From Anseranas semipalmata (lineage: Eukaryota; Chordata; Aves; Anseriformes; Anseranatidae), in the NCBI GenBank assembly GCA_013399115.1, contig VXAA01007203.1, positions 331,562 through 395,561 of the forward strand: DNA of 64,000 bases, read 5' to 3'. The position numbers were made by a program, and so were the translations under genes. Of this stretch, positions 12,081 through 23,206 are shown piece after piece. The notes under the pieces are model-generated. The model searched no databases. It saw only the letters and a list, made by a program, of their open reading frames with translations, and had not been told where the DNA came from. The number at the start of each line of letters is the position of its first letter. Position 1 is the stretch's first letter.

Positions 12081-14230
12081 ACATTGTATTCCCCAGCTGC
12101 TCCACATTGGAAATCTTGGAGCAGAACAAGGCAACGTGTGTGATAAGGAGGGAGGGGAAAGCGGGACAGGGGAATCCTTCAAGATCTTGGCCACAGAGGG
12201 GTTTTTCTTCAAACCATGTCACTCACCCAGTGACGCCAACCACTGCTGAGTCGGGAAGCGAGGAATTACTTGCTTGTTATCAGCTCCCCACCAAGGGCTC
12301 TGATCTCTTTGGCTCTCACGGACTAACGAAACAGGGATGCCAGCCAAGGATGCTGCAGGAGCAGAGGATGGTAGAGCAAGGGATGCTAAGAGCCTTGGTG
12401 TTGCCATAGGTGTCTCCGGGCTAAGATCCCTCCAGCAGACAGATTTCCCCCAAAGCTATCCCAGTGCAGAGCCAGAGAATCCTGCTTTCAGACAGCTTCT
12501 ATCCAAACCTGCATCCCTCGGGATTACTAAAAGCACACAGTTAGCAAGATTCAGTGCCGCCGTGCTGACCAGATTCTGCATCCATTAACTACTTAACAAA
12601 ATTCCTCGTGCCACCCCCCGCAACCCTTCCAAGTTAATGCTCCTCCTCATTTCCAGGCCAAAAGCCAAGGCAGATCGTTGCAGAACTGGTTTCCCTCCTA
12701 CCCTTGCAGCATTTGGTTTGCAAAAGGCTGCAGAATGAGCACTGCAGTCATCTGTTCAGGGTGAGCTTTGTTACCCCCACACCTGCATCACACCATGGCT
12801 AGAAACATCTAGCAATATCCCCAACAGCCCTTCTTCCCAGCACAACCCCTTGAACAAAGAAAGAGGCATCAGCTCCTACACCCTCTGTGCAAAATCTACA
12901 TGTTGTTCTCAGTGGGGCTGTAATGTCTGTGGTTTCTTGCTGCTTTGGGGATGCTTTTGGCATTCCAGATGGTTTCTGGGATTATCAGCTAGTTATTTCT
13001 AACCTGTGGAACCTGGGAATGCTTCCAGCTCCCAAGCCTGGTCACACACCTATTGCTCTGCCCCACTTTTGTTTTAGGGTGAACCCCAGCAGGTTAACCT
13101 CTCGCTGCTCTGCACCTTGGCTTCACCCTATTATCCAGCTGTGAACCTATGCTGGAAGCCAGCACATCTCTCAAATGGGTAAATGAAGGGCTAGGAGCCC
13201 ACGTTTAGCAGATAAAGCCGGACATGACTTCTGGGGATACGTCATATCATCTCGACACAAATGACCTGCTCTTCTAGCTGTCCATTCTCACTTGCTGCTG
13301 GACAGCACAACCCTCTCAGAAGCTGTTTCTTCATTCTCTCCCTGAAACTGGAAGTGTTATAACTTTAAACCATAATGAAAATTTCCACCAAACCCGTTTG
13401 GTCCGCATCCCACTCTCTTAGGGATAGCTATTAGCTTGCAATAAGCATGTACAGTATTTTGAAGGTTGCAATGAACACCAAGGGACATTCAGAATATGTT
13501 AATATGAATGTTGAAAGAAGTCTTGGTAGAGTGTGGGCTGCCAAGCTTGGGAACCATTGAAAATCCTCCGAAGAGCTGATATGACAGCAAGAAGGATCTT
13601 CAATAGATCTTGACAGCTGTCCATTTTCTCACTTACAAGATGTGAGTGACAAGCTCTTTACACTTTCCCCATGATTGGGTGGATATGGAGATTGGGTTCC
13701 ATATGTCTGAACTAAAAACCTTGGGCTAATCAGGTCATCTCCTCGGCAAAGACAGCCCAGACACATACATAGGCCTTCTTGGTTTGTTTGTATTAGAAAG
13801 GCTGGGGGACCTGGGGTCAGTGACCATGTGTGGTGTGGAAGGGGTGGCAAGAGACATGCTCCCCTAAGCTGACTCCCTCATGGTCATCTAGGTGACTTGC
13901 TTTGTGACTTCCTAAAGATTTCACTCATTTGTCTAATTACAATCATTTTTTGTAGTGGATTCTGACCAAGGCTCCTACCTCATCTGCGAGAAGATGGCTT
14001 CAAGTCCTGCTTTGGGATTCCCAGTTCAACCTCCACTTGCAATAGCGGGGTGCCCTGGACTAACTGGAGTTCTTGGATGAAGTCGTGTAATTCCAGTCCA
14101 AGGGAGAAGGAAATCCTCAGGAATCCATGAATGATGCACCTCACAGCCTCATGGAGACTTTTCAAACAGCTAGATAAAGCCGTTGTTTTGTGCCAAGCAA
14201 GACATAATCCCTTTACCTCCCTGTTACGTG
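12081..14230. other. Unique non-coding DNA
   Basis: Mixed-composition unique sequence. An AT-richer part lies at about 13330-13640. A weak MIR-like phrase at about 13890-13935 was not strong enough to call. No gene or RNA seen. Confidence 0.5.
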
Positions 14231-14238
14231 TCTTCTCC

Positions 14239-14298
14239 CAGAGCTTTTCTTTTTCTCTCAGAGCTTTTCTTCTTCTCGCAGAGCTTTTTCTTTCTTAA
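14239..14298. repeat. Three-copy 20-bp tandem repeat
   Basis: Three consecutive units start with CAGAGCTTTTCTT or CAGAGCTTTTTC at 14239, 14259 and 14279, an exact 20-bp period, pyrimidine-rich. It is a short minisatellite of unknown origin. Confidence 0.8.
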
Positions 14299-14299
14299 A

Positions 14300-15390
14300 C
14301 TGCATTTTCTTGCTGTCTCCATTTCTCCACGAAAACCCTCTCCCACCTCCATCCTTGGTTTTGGGGTCTTCTCCCCTCTCTTATGCGCCTCAGGCTGGAA
14401 CATACTTATCCAGGGGGTATTTCCCCTCCTCTTTCAATCACTCCAGCTTGTCCACCACATCACCCTGTCAGCTCCCCTGCGCCCCTGCTTCAGGAGCAGG
14501 ACCTGGCAGGAAGGACCCCAAAGAGTTAACCGTCCGGTGAACATCACCATTGTGTCCCCTGGTGCAGCTCCCTGGAGCCAGCAATCCTGCTGAGAATTTC
14601 GGCAGGGCGACAGAGACAGTCTGCACATGCCGCTGTCGGTAACAGAGCAGCGGTGGAGGGATGGGGCTGAAAGCAGATCCCCGCTTTCAGGTGACACTGA
14701 GGAGGAGAGATTGGGTTTCTACTGGGGGAGGAGGGGGTGAGGAGCAGTACAGGGGGCTGGGAGGAAGAAGGTGGCATCCATCGCAGTCAGAGAACCTCTG
14801 GCCATTTATTCCCTGCCGCTGACCTGTTGCTGGCATTTCCCCAACAGCTTGAAATATGGGGTAACCAAGGGTTAACCAATCCTTTGCTGGGGATCAGCAC
14901 AGCAGCACCTTGGTTTAAGCCAGTGCTTTGATGGGGGTGTGGGTGCACGGAGCCAGAGCAGAGCTGTGCACAGAGAGAAGACACCCAAGGGTGAGCCAGC
15001 TCCTGGTAAAGCGATGACTTAGCTCTGTACTCACAAGGGTGCAGCACACCCACCAAGGTAACCACCTTGGTCATCCCCACGTGGACCTGTTGGGGTCAGG
15101 CTGGAGGTCTCTGAGATGGCTGGAAACAATCTGGTCCAGCTGCTCACTGCTACCCAAAACCCTTGTGCAACAGGTGGAGAAGAGCATCCCAGATGGAGGA
15201 GGAGCAGACCAGCAGGCAAAGCGTTAAGAGAAACCACCCTGGTGAAATTCATTCAGTACAAGCTGAAGAAAGAGAGGGAGAGGAGATTGAAGTCCAGCCG
15301 GACCTCTCCTCTATCCCCCCGTTTGATTTTATGGGCTCTGAAATGTTGCCCATCTGCCCTCGGTGTATGCTGCTCTTTTTTAATTGAAAC
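14300..15390. other. Unique GC-moderate non-coding DNA
   Basis: Unique sequence with no gene called. Overlapping open frames up to 97 codons are present on both strands, none with a recognisable domain. Confidence 0.5.
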
Positions 15391-15394
15391 GGAC

Positions 15395-16035
15395 AGAGGG
15401 TATTGACTAGCTATCAAAATTCATATCTATGCAACATTTCATTTCCAGTGGCCTCAGCACTCTGCCGCCGCCTCTCTGCTATTCCCCATCATTTCGATAT
15501 AAAGGCAACTGTCACTTCGATAAACGGCCCCTAAAAGGTGGGCGGCGAGGGTGGGAGCCGGGGGAGAGTCACAGGCATGGGTGGGACGGGAAGCTTTCAA
15601 ATCCTGTTGGAAAACTTCATCAGAAAAGAGAACAAATTTCCAAGGGTTTTTTTTTTTTTTTTTTTTAATAACTGGGAGATTTAATTAATTGATTGACTAT
15701 TAAGGCTAATATAATTTTGATGATGTCGCCTATCTTTTCTGCCATTGATTTTAAGTCAGGGTCTCTTTCTCGCCTTTTGGTTGTATTTTTGGTAATGGGG
15801 CTCATTGTTGTTAAAATTCAATTGAATTTTCACTATCTCTACACCATAAGCCAGATGAGCCAAAAAGAAGGATGGAAATGAGCGTTGTTGGTATTTATTC
15901 TATTGAACTTTCACTGCTGCTAGTTTGGCTCTTCTGTTTTTGCCTTGGTGAGCTGCTTTTTATGACAGATAACAAGAAGGAAAAGCCCACAGTGTTTATT
16001 CAATTGAATTTTCACTTACTTTCCCCTGTACATTA
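15395..16035. promoter_or_regulatory. Candidate conserved non-coding block with three ATTCAATTGAA motifs
   Basis: AT-rich DNA rich in homeodomain cores, with TTAATTAATTGATTGAC at 15681-15697. The 19-bp word ATTCAATTGAATTTTCACT occurs exactly twice, at 15816-15834 and 15998-16016, and once with two changes at 15897-15915, all in the same orientation. A run of 20 T at 15647-15666 splits the block. No coding potential is seen. The repeated word and the composition suggest a regulatory element or an old repeat. Confidence 0.35.
15647..15666. repeat. Poly-T tract
   Basis: Twenty consecutive T residues. Confidence 0.85.
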
Positions 16036-17324
16036 AGTGGCTTCTGTAATGGGAGAATTTCGTAATCTGAAGGAAAACAAAGAAAAAGAGAAACAGGATC
16101 CAAAGCAGAGCTGCTTGTTTCTGATGCTGACAGCAAATAGCAGAGGTCACAGAAAGGCAGAGGGTTGTGCTCAGCCTTGCTGTTTTCCTGCATATGTTGA
16201 TACCCAGGTGGGTGTCTTCAGCCTCGGGTCCAGCTGTGCCACCAGAAGAATGGGCGATGGAAAGGACATATCTACAGCAGCAAATAAGACAGGCCAGGCA
16301 AGTTCTTCTTAGCAAGTAGCATGCACAGGTCACTTCCAGACAGCTCAATGCCATTGCCCTCCAAAGCAGACCAGCAGGCAGACAGTGGACACCACTACCT
16401 GAGCCCTTGAGGTGGTGCACGCACACTTTGTCCCTCCAGTGAGGGTGATGGTGTCAGGGCAGGCTGGGCTCTCAAATGCAGGCACCGCAGCTACCAACTG
16501 CTAACGGTGACGATCCGTCCACACAGGACAGGCACCAAAGCTGGGTCCTCTTTGGTGGAAAACAAATAGGTTTGGCTGATTTGGAGGCAGAGGAAGGTCC
16601 TTGTCAGCCAGATCTATCTACAGGTTAGATGAAAACAGTGAACCAGAAGTTCTCCTTGCCACTGGGTCAGTCTCTCTGTGACATCCTGGTGTGGCTTTGT
16701 GCTGGCCATGCAGGTTTAGGACCCTTGTTTAGGACCCTGCGGACCAGATGCTGCCTCCATCTCCTAAACCCGATGCTGGCAGATCTGGACAGACTCTCCA
16801 TTTCCCCAGATGGACACGAATGCTTCGCATATCTCCCTGCGGGTAAGCTGCCCACCCGCTTCCCCACCCTCACTCAGCCATGCAGCATCTGCTGTCCCCA
16901 GAGGACCCTGCCCCTGCTCTCCTGGTATGCATTCATGGGGCTGGCCTGGCTGGTACCGCTCTCACACACTCGTGGTGAGTAAATGGCACCCCCCCAAGCA
17001 CATGTAACGTCCCCTTGCATCCCTCACATGCTTTTGGCACACACACACACACACCCCTCTGTTTTGGCACACTGTGGGACCTTTGTTCTGCAGCTCCCCG
17101 CAGGGCAGAGGGGGAGCAGGAGGAGAAGGGACATTCCTGCCTGCAGAGACCACTTTGCAAGCCGAGCACCCAGCTGACAACCCCAGGGTGGGGTTGGTTC
17201 ACCCTGCATTAGATCATTTTGCTTTGTGAAGGCTCAGATCCCTCCTTAGTAAGACCAGCACTTCTCCATCTCATTCCAAGTGTAGGAACAAGCTGCTCTT
17301 CACCTCCCACCAGGTTTTGTGCCA
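16036..17324. other. Unique non-coding DNA with a CA microsatellite
   Basis: A (CA)9 repeat at 17038-17055 is the only clear element. The remaining sequence is unique and without recognisable coding potential. Confidence 0.55.
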
Positions 17325-17503
17325 TTAGCAATGGCACAGGCTGCCCAGAGAGGCTGTAAAGTCTCCCTTCTTGGAGATCTTCAAAAGCCGACTGCACGTG
17401 GTCCTGGGCACCAGCTCTGGGTGTCCCTGCAGGAGCAGGGGTTGGACCAGATGGACCCAGAGGTCCCTTCCAACCTCAGCCATTCTGTGATTCTGTGACC
17501 CTG
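17325..17503 (+). mobile_element. CR1 LINE 3' fragment
   Basis: Reads in order through the plus-strand CR1 3' end: 'caatggcacaggctgcccagagaggc', 'gagatcttcaaaagcc', 'gtggtcctggg', 'ggggttggaccagatg', 'gaggtcccttccaacctcagccattctgtgattctgtga'. The 8-bp tail repeat is present, so the 3' end is intact while the 5' end is truncated. Similarity to avian CR1 is good, which suggests moderate age. It lies about 85 bp upstream of the degenerate tandem array. Confidence 0.92.
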
Positions 17504-17588
17504 CTCTTCCCACCAAATACCAAGCGAGACATCACCATCGGTCACCGATTTCCTCCCACCCACACGTGGCTGCAGAAGCAGCCTTACT

Positions 17589-17915
17589 AGGAATAAATCC
17601 GACAATTAAACTAGCATTATGACATTAGCTTTTAAAACCCTCGTACTATGAAATAATGTCCCAGCGTTAGTGCACCGCACGCAGGAAGCGCCAGGGGCGT
17701 AAAACTTTTATTATTAAAATTAACATTTAAAACCCGTACCATGAAGTAATGTGTGAGGTGAGCGTGGATAAATCAGACAGTTAAACTAGTAACGTAACAT
17801 TAGCAGTTAGAATCGTGACCATGAAATAAAGTCAAGGTTAGGCGATGGATAAATCAGGCGGCTCAGCCAGGACTTCTTTATGTTAACACTTGAAATCCCC
17901 TGACCAGGGGGATTT
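17589..17915. repeat. Degenerate tandem array, four units of about 80-93 bp
   Basis: Four diverged units share an ordered set of words: GGATAAATC-like start, ACA.TTAAACTAG, ACATTAGC or ACATTTAAAA, and (TAC/TGAC)C-ATGAAATAA. The ATGAAATAA-type anchor falls at 17648, 17741 and 17821, with a decayed equivalent near 17906, giving spacings of 93, 80 and 85 bp. The clearest unit boundaries are the TGGATAAATCAG words at 17765 and 17846 (81 bp apart). The array is AT-rich, unlike the adjacent CR1. No known satellite is recognised. Confidence 0.65.
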
Positions 17916-20060
17916 CAGATGGGGAAATTAAACAGGCAACAAAATTGACCTACACGGGACCTGATCCTGGCGTCGTACAGCCGTAGGCTGAATCAGGAGG
18001 CAGTCAGGAGTGGAAAAACACAGGAGAAGAGGTAACGGGAGCTGTTCTGCTGTTTTGGAGGCTTCAGGGACATATCTCTGGGCTCCATTGAAAGATGGGG
18101 TAAAGGGTCTTCATTGCAGAGGGCTAGCAAAAGCCCTTCAGTAAAGCTGCAAAGGAAGGGGTGAGGGTCTGTTTACAGACAGGTCCAAGCTCTTTTGCAA
18201 ATCCAGATCAGCTCATCACCTACCATTTTGAGACACAGGACCTCACTTAGTTATAGACTTCAGAGCAGCTCCAGAGCAGCTGGGTCAGCACTCATCTGCT
18301 CCAAGCAAGTGGTGTTCCCGAAGATTTGGTTGCGTGACCTGAGAACACCAGGACTGGTGGTGCTTGGCCTGCACAAGCTGGAGGTGACACTGGGCAGCAG
18401 CTGGATGGCCTGGAGCAAATGGTTCATTCAATGGTGACAGCCATACTGCAAGCCTCCTTGGGACACCTGGACTTACCTGGGTTCTCCATGGTGAAAACCT
18501 GCACCTCTGTAACTTCTTCTATAACCTATGTCCCCAGCAGGACCCACCAGGAAAAACCTCCAGCACTGCTCCACACACATCAGAATCTTACCAACTTTCT
18601 TTCTTCAAACTACGAGACTCAGGCCTTGTTTTGTGCCATGAAGCTTAATAGGACCTTCATCCATTTTTGCTCTACAACCCACTCCAAGAAGATGCAGCAC
18701 CAAGCTACTCTTGCCAACTGAGTAAAACCATCACTGGATGATCAAACTCACTGGGGAAAGGTCAGAGACAGAAAATGATGCCCTTTTTTTTTTTTTTTAT
18801 TGTTCTCTGGATGGCTGAAGGGGAACAAACCCCCAGCTAAAGTGGGTGGGAAGTCTGTTTCTAGCAGACATGGTCCTAGGGGGATACACAATTTAGCTCC
18901 AAGGTGTCCCCAACTCTCTTACTGCAGGAAGATTCAAGTGCAGCGAAAAGATGAGAAAGAGGGAAGGGAAAGGCAGGGTGGCAGTGGGAAAGGGGTGGGC
19001 TATGATGTCATCTTCCCACCCCCGGGGGAACCCTGAATTATTAATCGGAAAAGAAAGCCGTCCCTGCAACCCAAGCCGGAGCAGCTCTGATTTCATCTCT
19101 TGACAGCCCTGGCGCTTGTCTGTGCCGACCAGCCCAGCTTCCGGAAGGGAACGTGTCCCAAAGGAGCCGGGGTGAGGGCCACCGGGGGGGACGTGCATGT
19201 ACGTGTCTCCACGGCATCAGCACCAAGATCAGCCGTGACCTCCAGCTGCATCTGCAGCCCATCTCGGGCAGTGGGATGAGGAGAATGGGAGAATTGCTCC
19301 CTCCTCGCTGCCCACGGGGGTCTCTGAGCATAGATGGAACTTGTTGGAGACATCCCAACGTGGGGAGGTCAGGAGGATGGCCTCTTGCTATCATAGGCAC
19401 CGAAGACGTGCTCATCTATGGATCCACCAAGAGTTTCCTTCATCCCAGTGCTACCCAGATGCTTTTTGGTGATCTGTGTGCAATGAGTTGCATAGGTCTC
19501 AGCCTCAGTGGAGGAAAAAGGGCAGAGCCCAGTGACTTCACTTGTGTCTTATTACCCAGACTCATCAGCCTGGTCCTATTCACTCTCTCCCACCTTGTCC
19601 CTTTCCTCCCTTTCTTCCCAGCCATGGACTCTACGGGCTGACATCGTGCTCCTGAAGATTGGATCCTCTCCCAGTGAGGGTTTGCTTTTCCCTCTATCAA
19701 TCTCTAGCAATGATGAATCTGAAATATGCAGTGGCATTTGTGGTGCCCCAGGGCCAAATCCTTCCCTTGCCATTGCTGTGAGATTTCCAGAAATATGTAT
19801 TTTATTTTCATCTCTTGAGGTCAAGTGGGAAAAAGATGAGGAAACTCAGAAAAGAATTGCAGCATCTGCCAAAACTTCTTGACAGCAATTCATCTACTTG
19901 AGGGTTACTATTATTTTGAAATTAAAAGTATATTTTAACCAATGAAAGGGTAATGAATATTAGTTGGGAGGGAGTGGGGAGTTGGGATTGGAAGTTATCT
20001 CTAATTACAGGAGCAAGAGCAATTTCCCCCAAAACTTAGCTTTCTCTACAGCTTGGAGGT
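17916..20060. other. Unique non-coding DNA
   Basis: Contains a run of 15 T at 18784-18798. The part at about 19020-19200 is GC-richer and keeps several CpGs around a TTATTAATCGG word, so it may be a small conserved element. No gene recognised. Confidence 0.5.
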
Positions 20061-20066
20061 CTCTAC

Positions 20067-20112
20067 AGCTACTGGTCTACCCCATAATAGACCCCATGGT
20101 AGACCAGTAGCT
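20067..20112. repeat. Perfect 15-bp inverted repeat (hairpin)
   Basis: AGCTACTGGTCTACC at 20067-20081 is exactly reverse-complementary to GGTAGACCAGTAGCT at 20098-20112, with a 16-nt spacer that itself contains partly related words (ATAGACCCC). It is too short for a typical animal pre-miRNA stem, and the flanks add no further pairing at the first base. Function unknown. Confidence 0.85.
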
Positions 20113-23100
20113 CATGATAGCTGGGATCACTCCCTGCAGCAAAGCTAGTCCTTGCTTTGGAGCTGGGTGTGGTAAGAGGGAGGCTGACCCTCAAGGTGAG
20201 CTGTTCCTGCAGGTCCCCATGGCTGATCTTCTCCTCTAGCCTCGAGGTCCTGTGTGAGGAAGAAGACTCCGCACCTCTTTCAGCATGACAGAGAAACAGA
20301 GAGCTTTATGTACTATCTAAGCAAAATATTAGAGCTGTTATTTTCCATTTCAGTGCCCATATCCCGGACTTCTCTGCAGGGAGAGGGGACAGTCACAAGC
20401 CAATAGGACAGCTAACCACTTCAGAGAGTTTGCATCTGTCTTTAATTCTGCAACCCTACCATTTCCTCCCCTCAGGGAGCCGGCACTGGGCTGATTCAGC
20501 TGAACAAGCGCAGGAGTGAGGTGAGCTGTGTCCTGAACCCCAGCTCTTGGCTCAGCCTGCAGTGACTCCAGGGAGAGCCCAAGGTAGGCAGCCCAGGCAG
20601 AGGCATGGCAGACACTTCCCAATAATCAGATCAATGTTCCCCCTAGGAAAAATAAACCATGTGGGTAGCTGGTAGTTGGGAGGGAGAAATCAGCACTGTT
20701 TCTACTCTTCAGACTACTATTGCTTAAATGCTTTTGGACTTTTTAATCAGTTGGGATTCCACTCATGGAACATCTAATATCCCCCATGCTGCTTCACATC
20801 TCCACAACACCTGAAGACCATGGATCACATCAGCAACATGCGAGGTCTTCACTCTTCCAGAAAAAGAAGAATACTGGGAGGGCAGGATGGAATGCCACTG
20901 GAGGACTGATCAGTAGGGTGGGTGAAACTTAGGCAGCAATTCCCTCATTTGAAAACAGACATATGCTGGATTAGAAATATTCACCCTAAACTCCACTGGC
21001 AATATCGAGTGGTTGTGCATAACAGGAGCCTGGACATACAGCTCAAATGTGGATGACCTACCCAAAGTTTTTACTGAAAATACCTACTGGCATTTGTTAT
21101 TGCGTCTGACAAGGTCTTACTCCCTGAGACCCATTGCACTGAACGTGCTGAAAATACAGCTTTAAGTAAAGAGGGTGTCTACAGGTTGATACAAGCGCCT
21201 TGTGCTTTGTATGCAAATTGCAGTGTGGCTGTGATATATCAAAGTCAAGAAGTGTGCAAGTTCAGTTATTCAAACTGCAATAACGGAAACAGAGCTTAAA
21301 TTCACAGGAACGTATTTGGAGACTGGTACGGAGTTACGGCGCGTGAAACAAAAGACAAGTCCAACAAAGAGCAAATAGTCCAGTGTCTGCAGCAGGCAGT
21401 TGCCAAAAAGAAATGTTCTTGGGGCCTTCACTGCAAATTAGGAAGGGAAATTGTATGGCTGATTGAAGATGTGCAGCTGAGTCTGATTCTTGCATCGCAG
21501 GATTGCTGAGAACAAGGATGATATGGCAAGTACAGAAATCGGATTGCAGCAAAAGGTGAGGGGAGCTGAACTGCTGCGGCCATGCTCAGAATTTGTCATT
21601 CCAGGAGGCTATTAAAAATATTGCAATCCTTAGGGAAAAAATGAAAACTGTTTAAAAATGAAAAAAAAAATCCTTTCAGTGAGAGCAGAGGATCACCAGC
21701 ATACCTTCTGGATTTATAGCCTGTGAAAGCTAATTTTGAAACACCCAAATGAGATACTGTGTTTCAAGTCAAAGGAAGACATGAAGGGCTGAAATCAGCA
21801 GCAACCTGTCCTATCCCTGCCCAACCCTCCCTGCCAGTGCATTAGTTTCCATCTCTGAGAACCACTTTGCAAGGTGGGTTCCTGCAGATGACAGATGCAG
21901 AGTCCCCTTGCAGTGAAAGCTTGGCTCCTTTGCAGGAGTTGCTTTCCTCTTTGTTATTTAATTAGTCTCAAAACTCCTAAACACACCAGGCAGCTAGAGC
22001 ACAGCTCTGCCAAGGGGATGACACTCATGTCCTCTCCATGCCTACATGTTCAGCTTTATTTTAAACAGCCCAGGAAAAGAGCTTCCTATTTCCATCCCAC
22101 CATCTTCCCCTACATGGGGCCCTTCTCATCTTTCCTTTCTTATCTCCCCCTTTTTGTTGCTTTATGGAATCAGGGCTGGCTGACAAAGGCTGCATCTTCC
22201 ACACAGCAAGAGCCTAAGACTAGTAAAATTTTGCTTTGAACATCCCAGTGCTGCCATGGTCTTGCCATGACCTTTGGGGCAGTAGCTGGCTCTTTACTGC
22301 TGCCACCTCCTCCCTTCAAGACCATCCCTTGCAGCTTCCCCACCTGCAACACAGCAATGGGGTGATCCTCACTGAATTTGGGGTCCCCAACAAGAAAAAG
22401 CCCAGCAGCATTTTCATTGTCTCCGATTGTGTGTTTACGGCGTGTACTCTTTATGTGTGGGTGCACACCTGTGGACAAGCGTAGGTACATATATGGAGGT
22501 ATCCACATAAAGATATACCCATGTGCATCTCTCCATATAATACATATGTACATATGTGGGAATGCATAATGCTTATTTAAGCTAGGCCCCAAACCCAGCT
22601 GAGACCTCCTGCGGTTCCTACCACGGATGGCTACTCAGAAAGGCTGACGCAAGCCCTTGGACCCCTGGGAGCCCTCTCTCTGCCTCATAAGCAAAGTGGC
22701 TTTCCCGAGAGGTTTGAGGATGCAGAAGGGAGCTGCTCGCTCAGCAGCTGTGCTACAGGGAGTGCTTCTTTATGGGGCACTTGCAAGAGGGTCTGTGGGG
22801 CAGAAATAGTTTCTCTAGGGAAGATATTTGGGGATCAGAAATCTTTCCCTGGCATTAGGGAATCCTTGCCTGGCTTTAAACCAATATCATGTCTTTAGGA
22901 GCTATGTTCATCCAACACAGAACCAGTCCTGGATGCTGAAGGTGCCTATAGAAAACAGTGGGAATATGCCCCTAGCTCTGGTGGGCTGGCAGCCATGGAG
23001 AGCAAGTCAGTACATTGCCTATTGCTTGCATTTTCCTCCTTTTAGCAGCCAGGAGAAGAAGCTCGAATGCATCCTAGTTTCCACTCCATACCCAAACACG

Positions 23101-23150
23101 CAGAGCGAGAATTAAGGCAACCTCCGTACTCCCTGCATGTTTTCATGAAA
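20113..23150. other. Unique non-coding DNA
   Basis: No gene. The part at 20940-21330 is AT-rich, unique and holds a TATGCAAATTGCAG octamer-like word, so it may be conserved non-coding DNA. A degenerate ACATATGTA-rich patch lies at about 22480-22560. Confidence 0.5.
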
Positions 23151-23155
23151 TTACC

Positions 23156-23206
23156 TCTTTTTTCTTTTTTTCTTTTTCTTTTTTTCCNNTTTTTTTTTTT
23201 TTTTTA
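23156..23206. repeat. T-rich tract with two undetermined bases
   Basis: CT-interrupted poly-T run. Positions 23188-23189 are N, so the true tract length is uncertain. Confidence 0.85.

Noticed and set aside
13890..13935. MIR-like phrase
   Set aside because: Only scattered words fit; not distinguishable from chance by eye.
17589..17915. CRISPR-like array
   Set aside because: Units are diverged tandem repeats without unique spacers, and the host is a bird.
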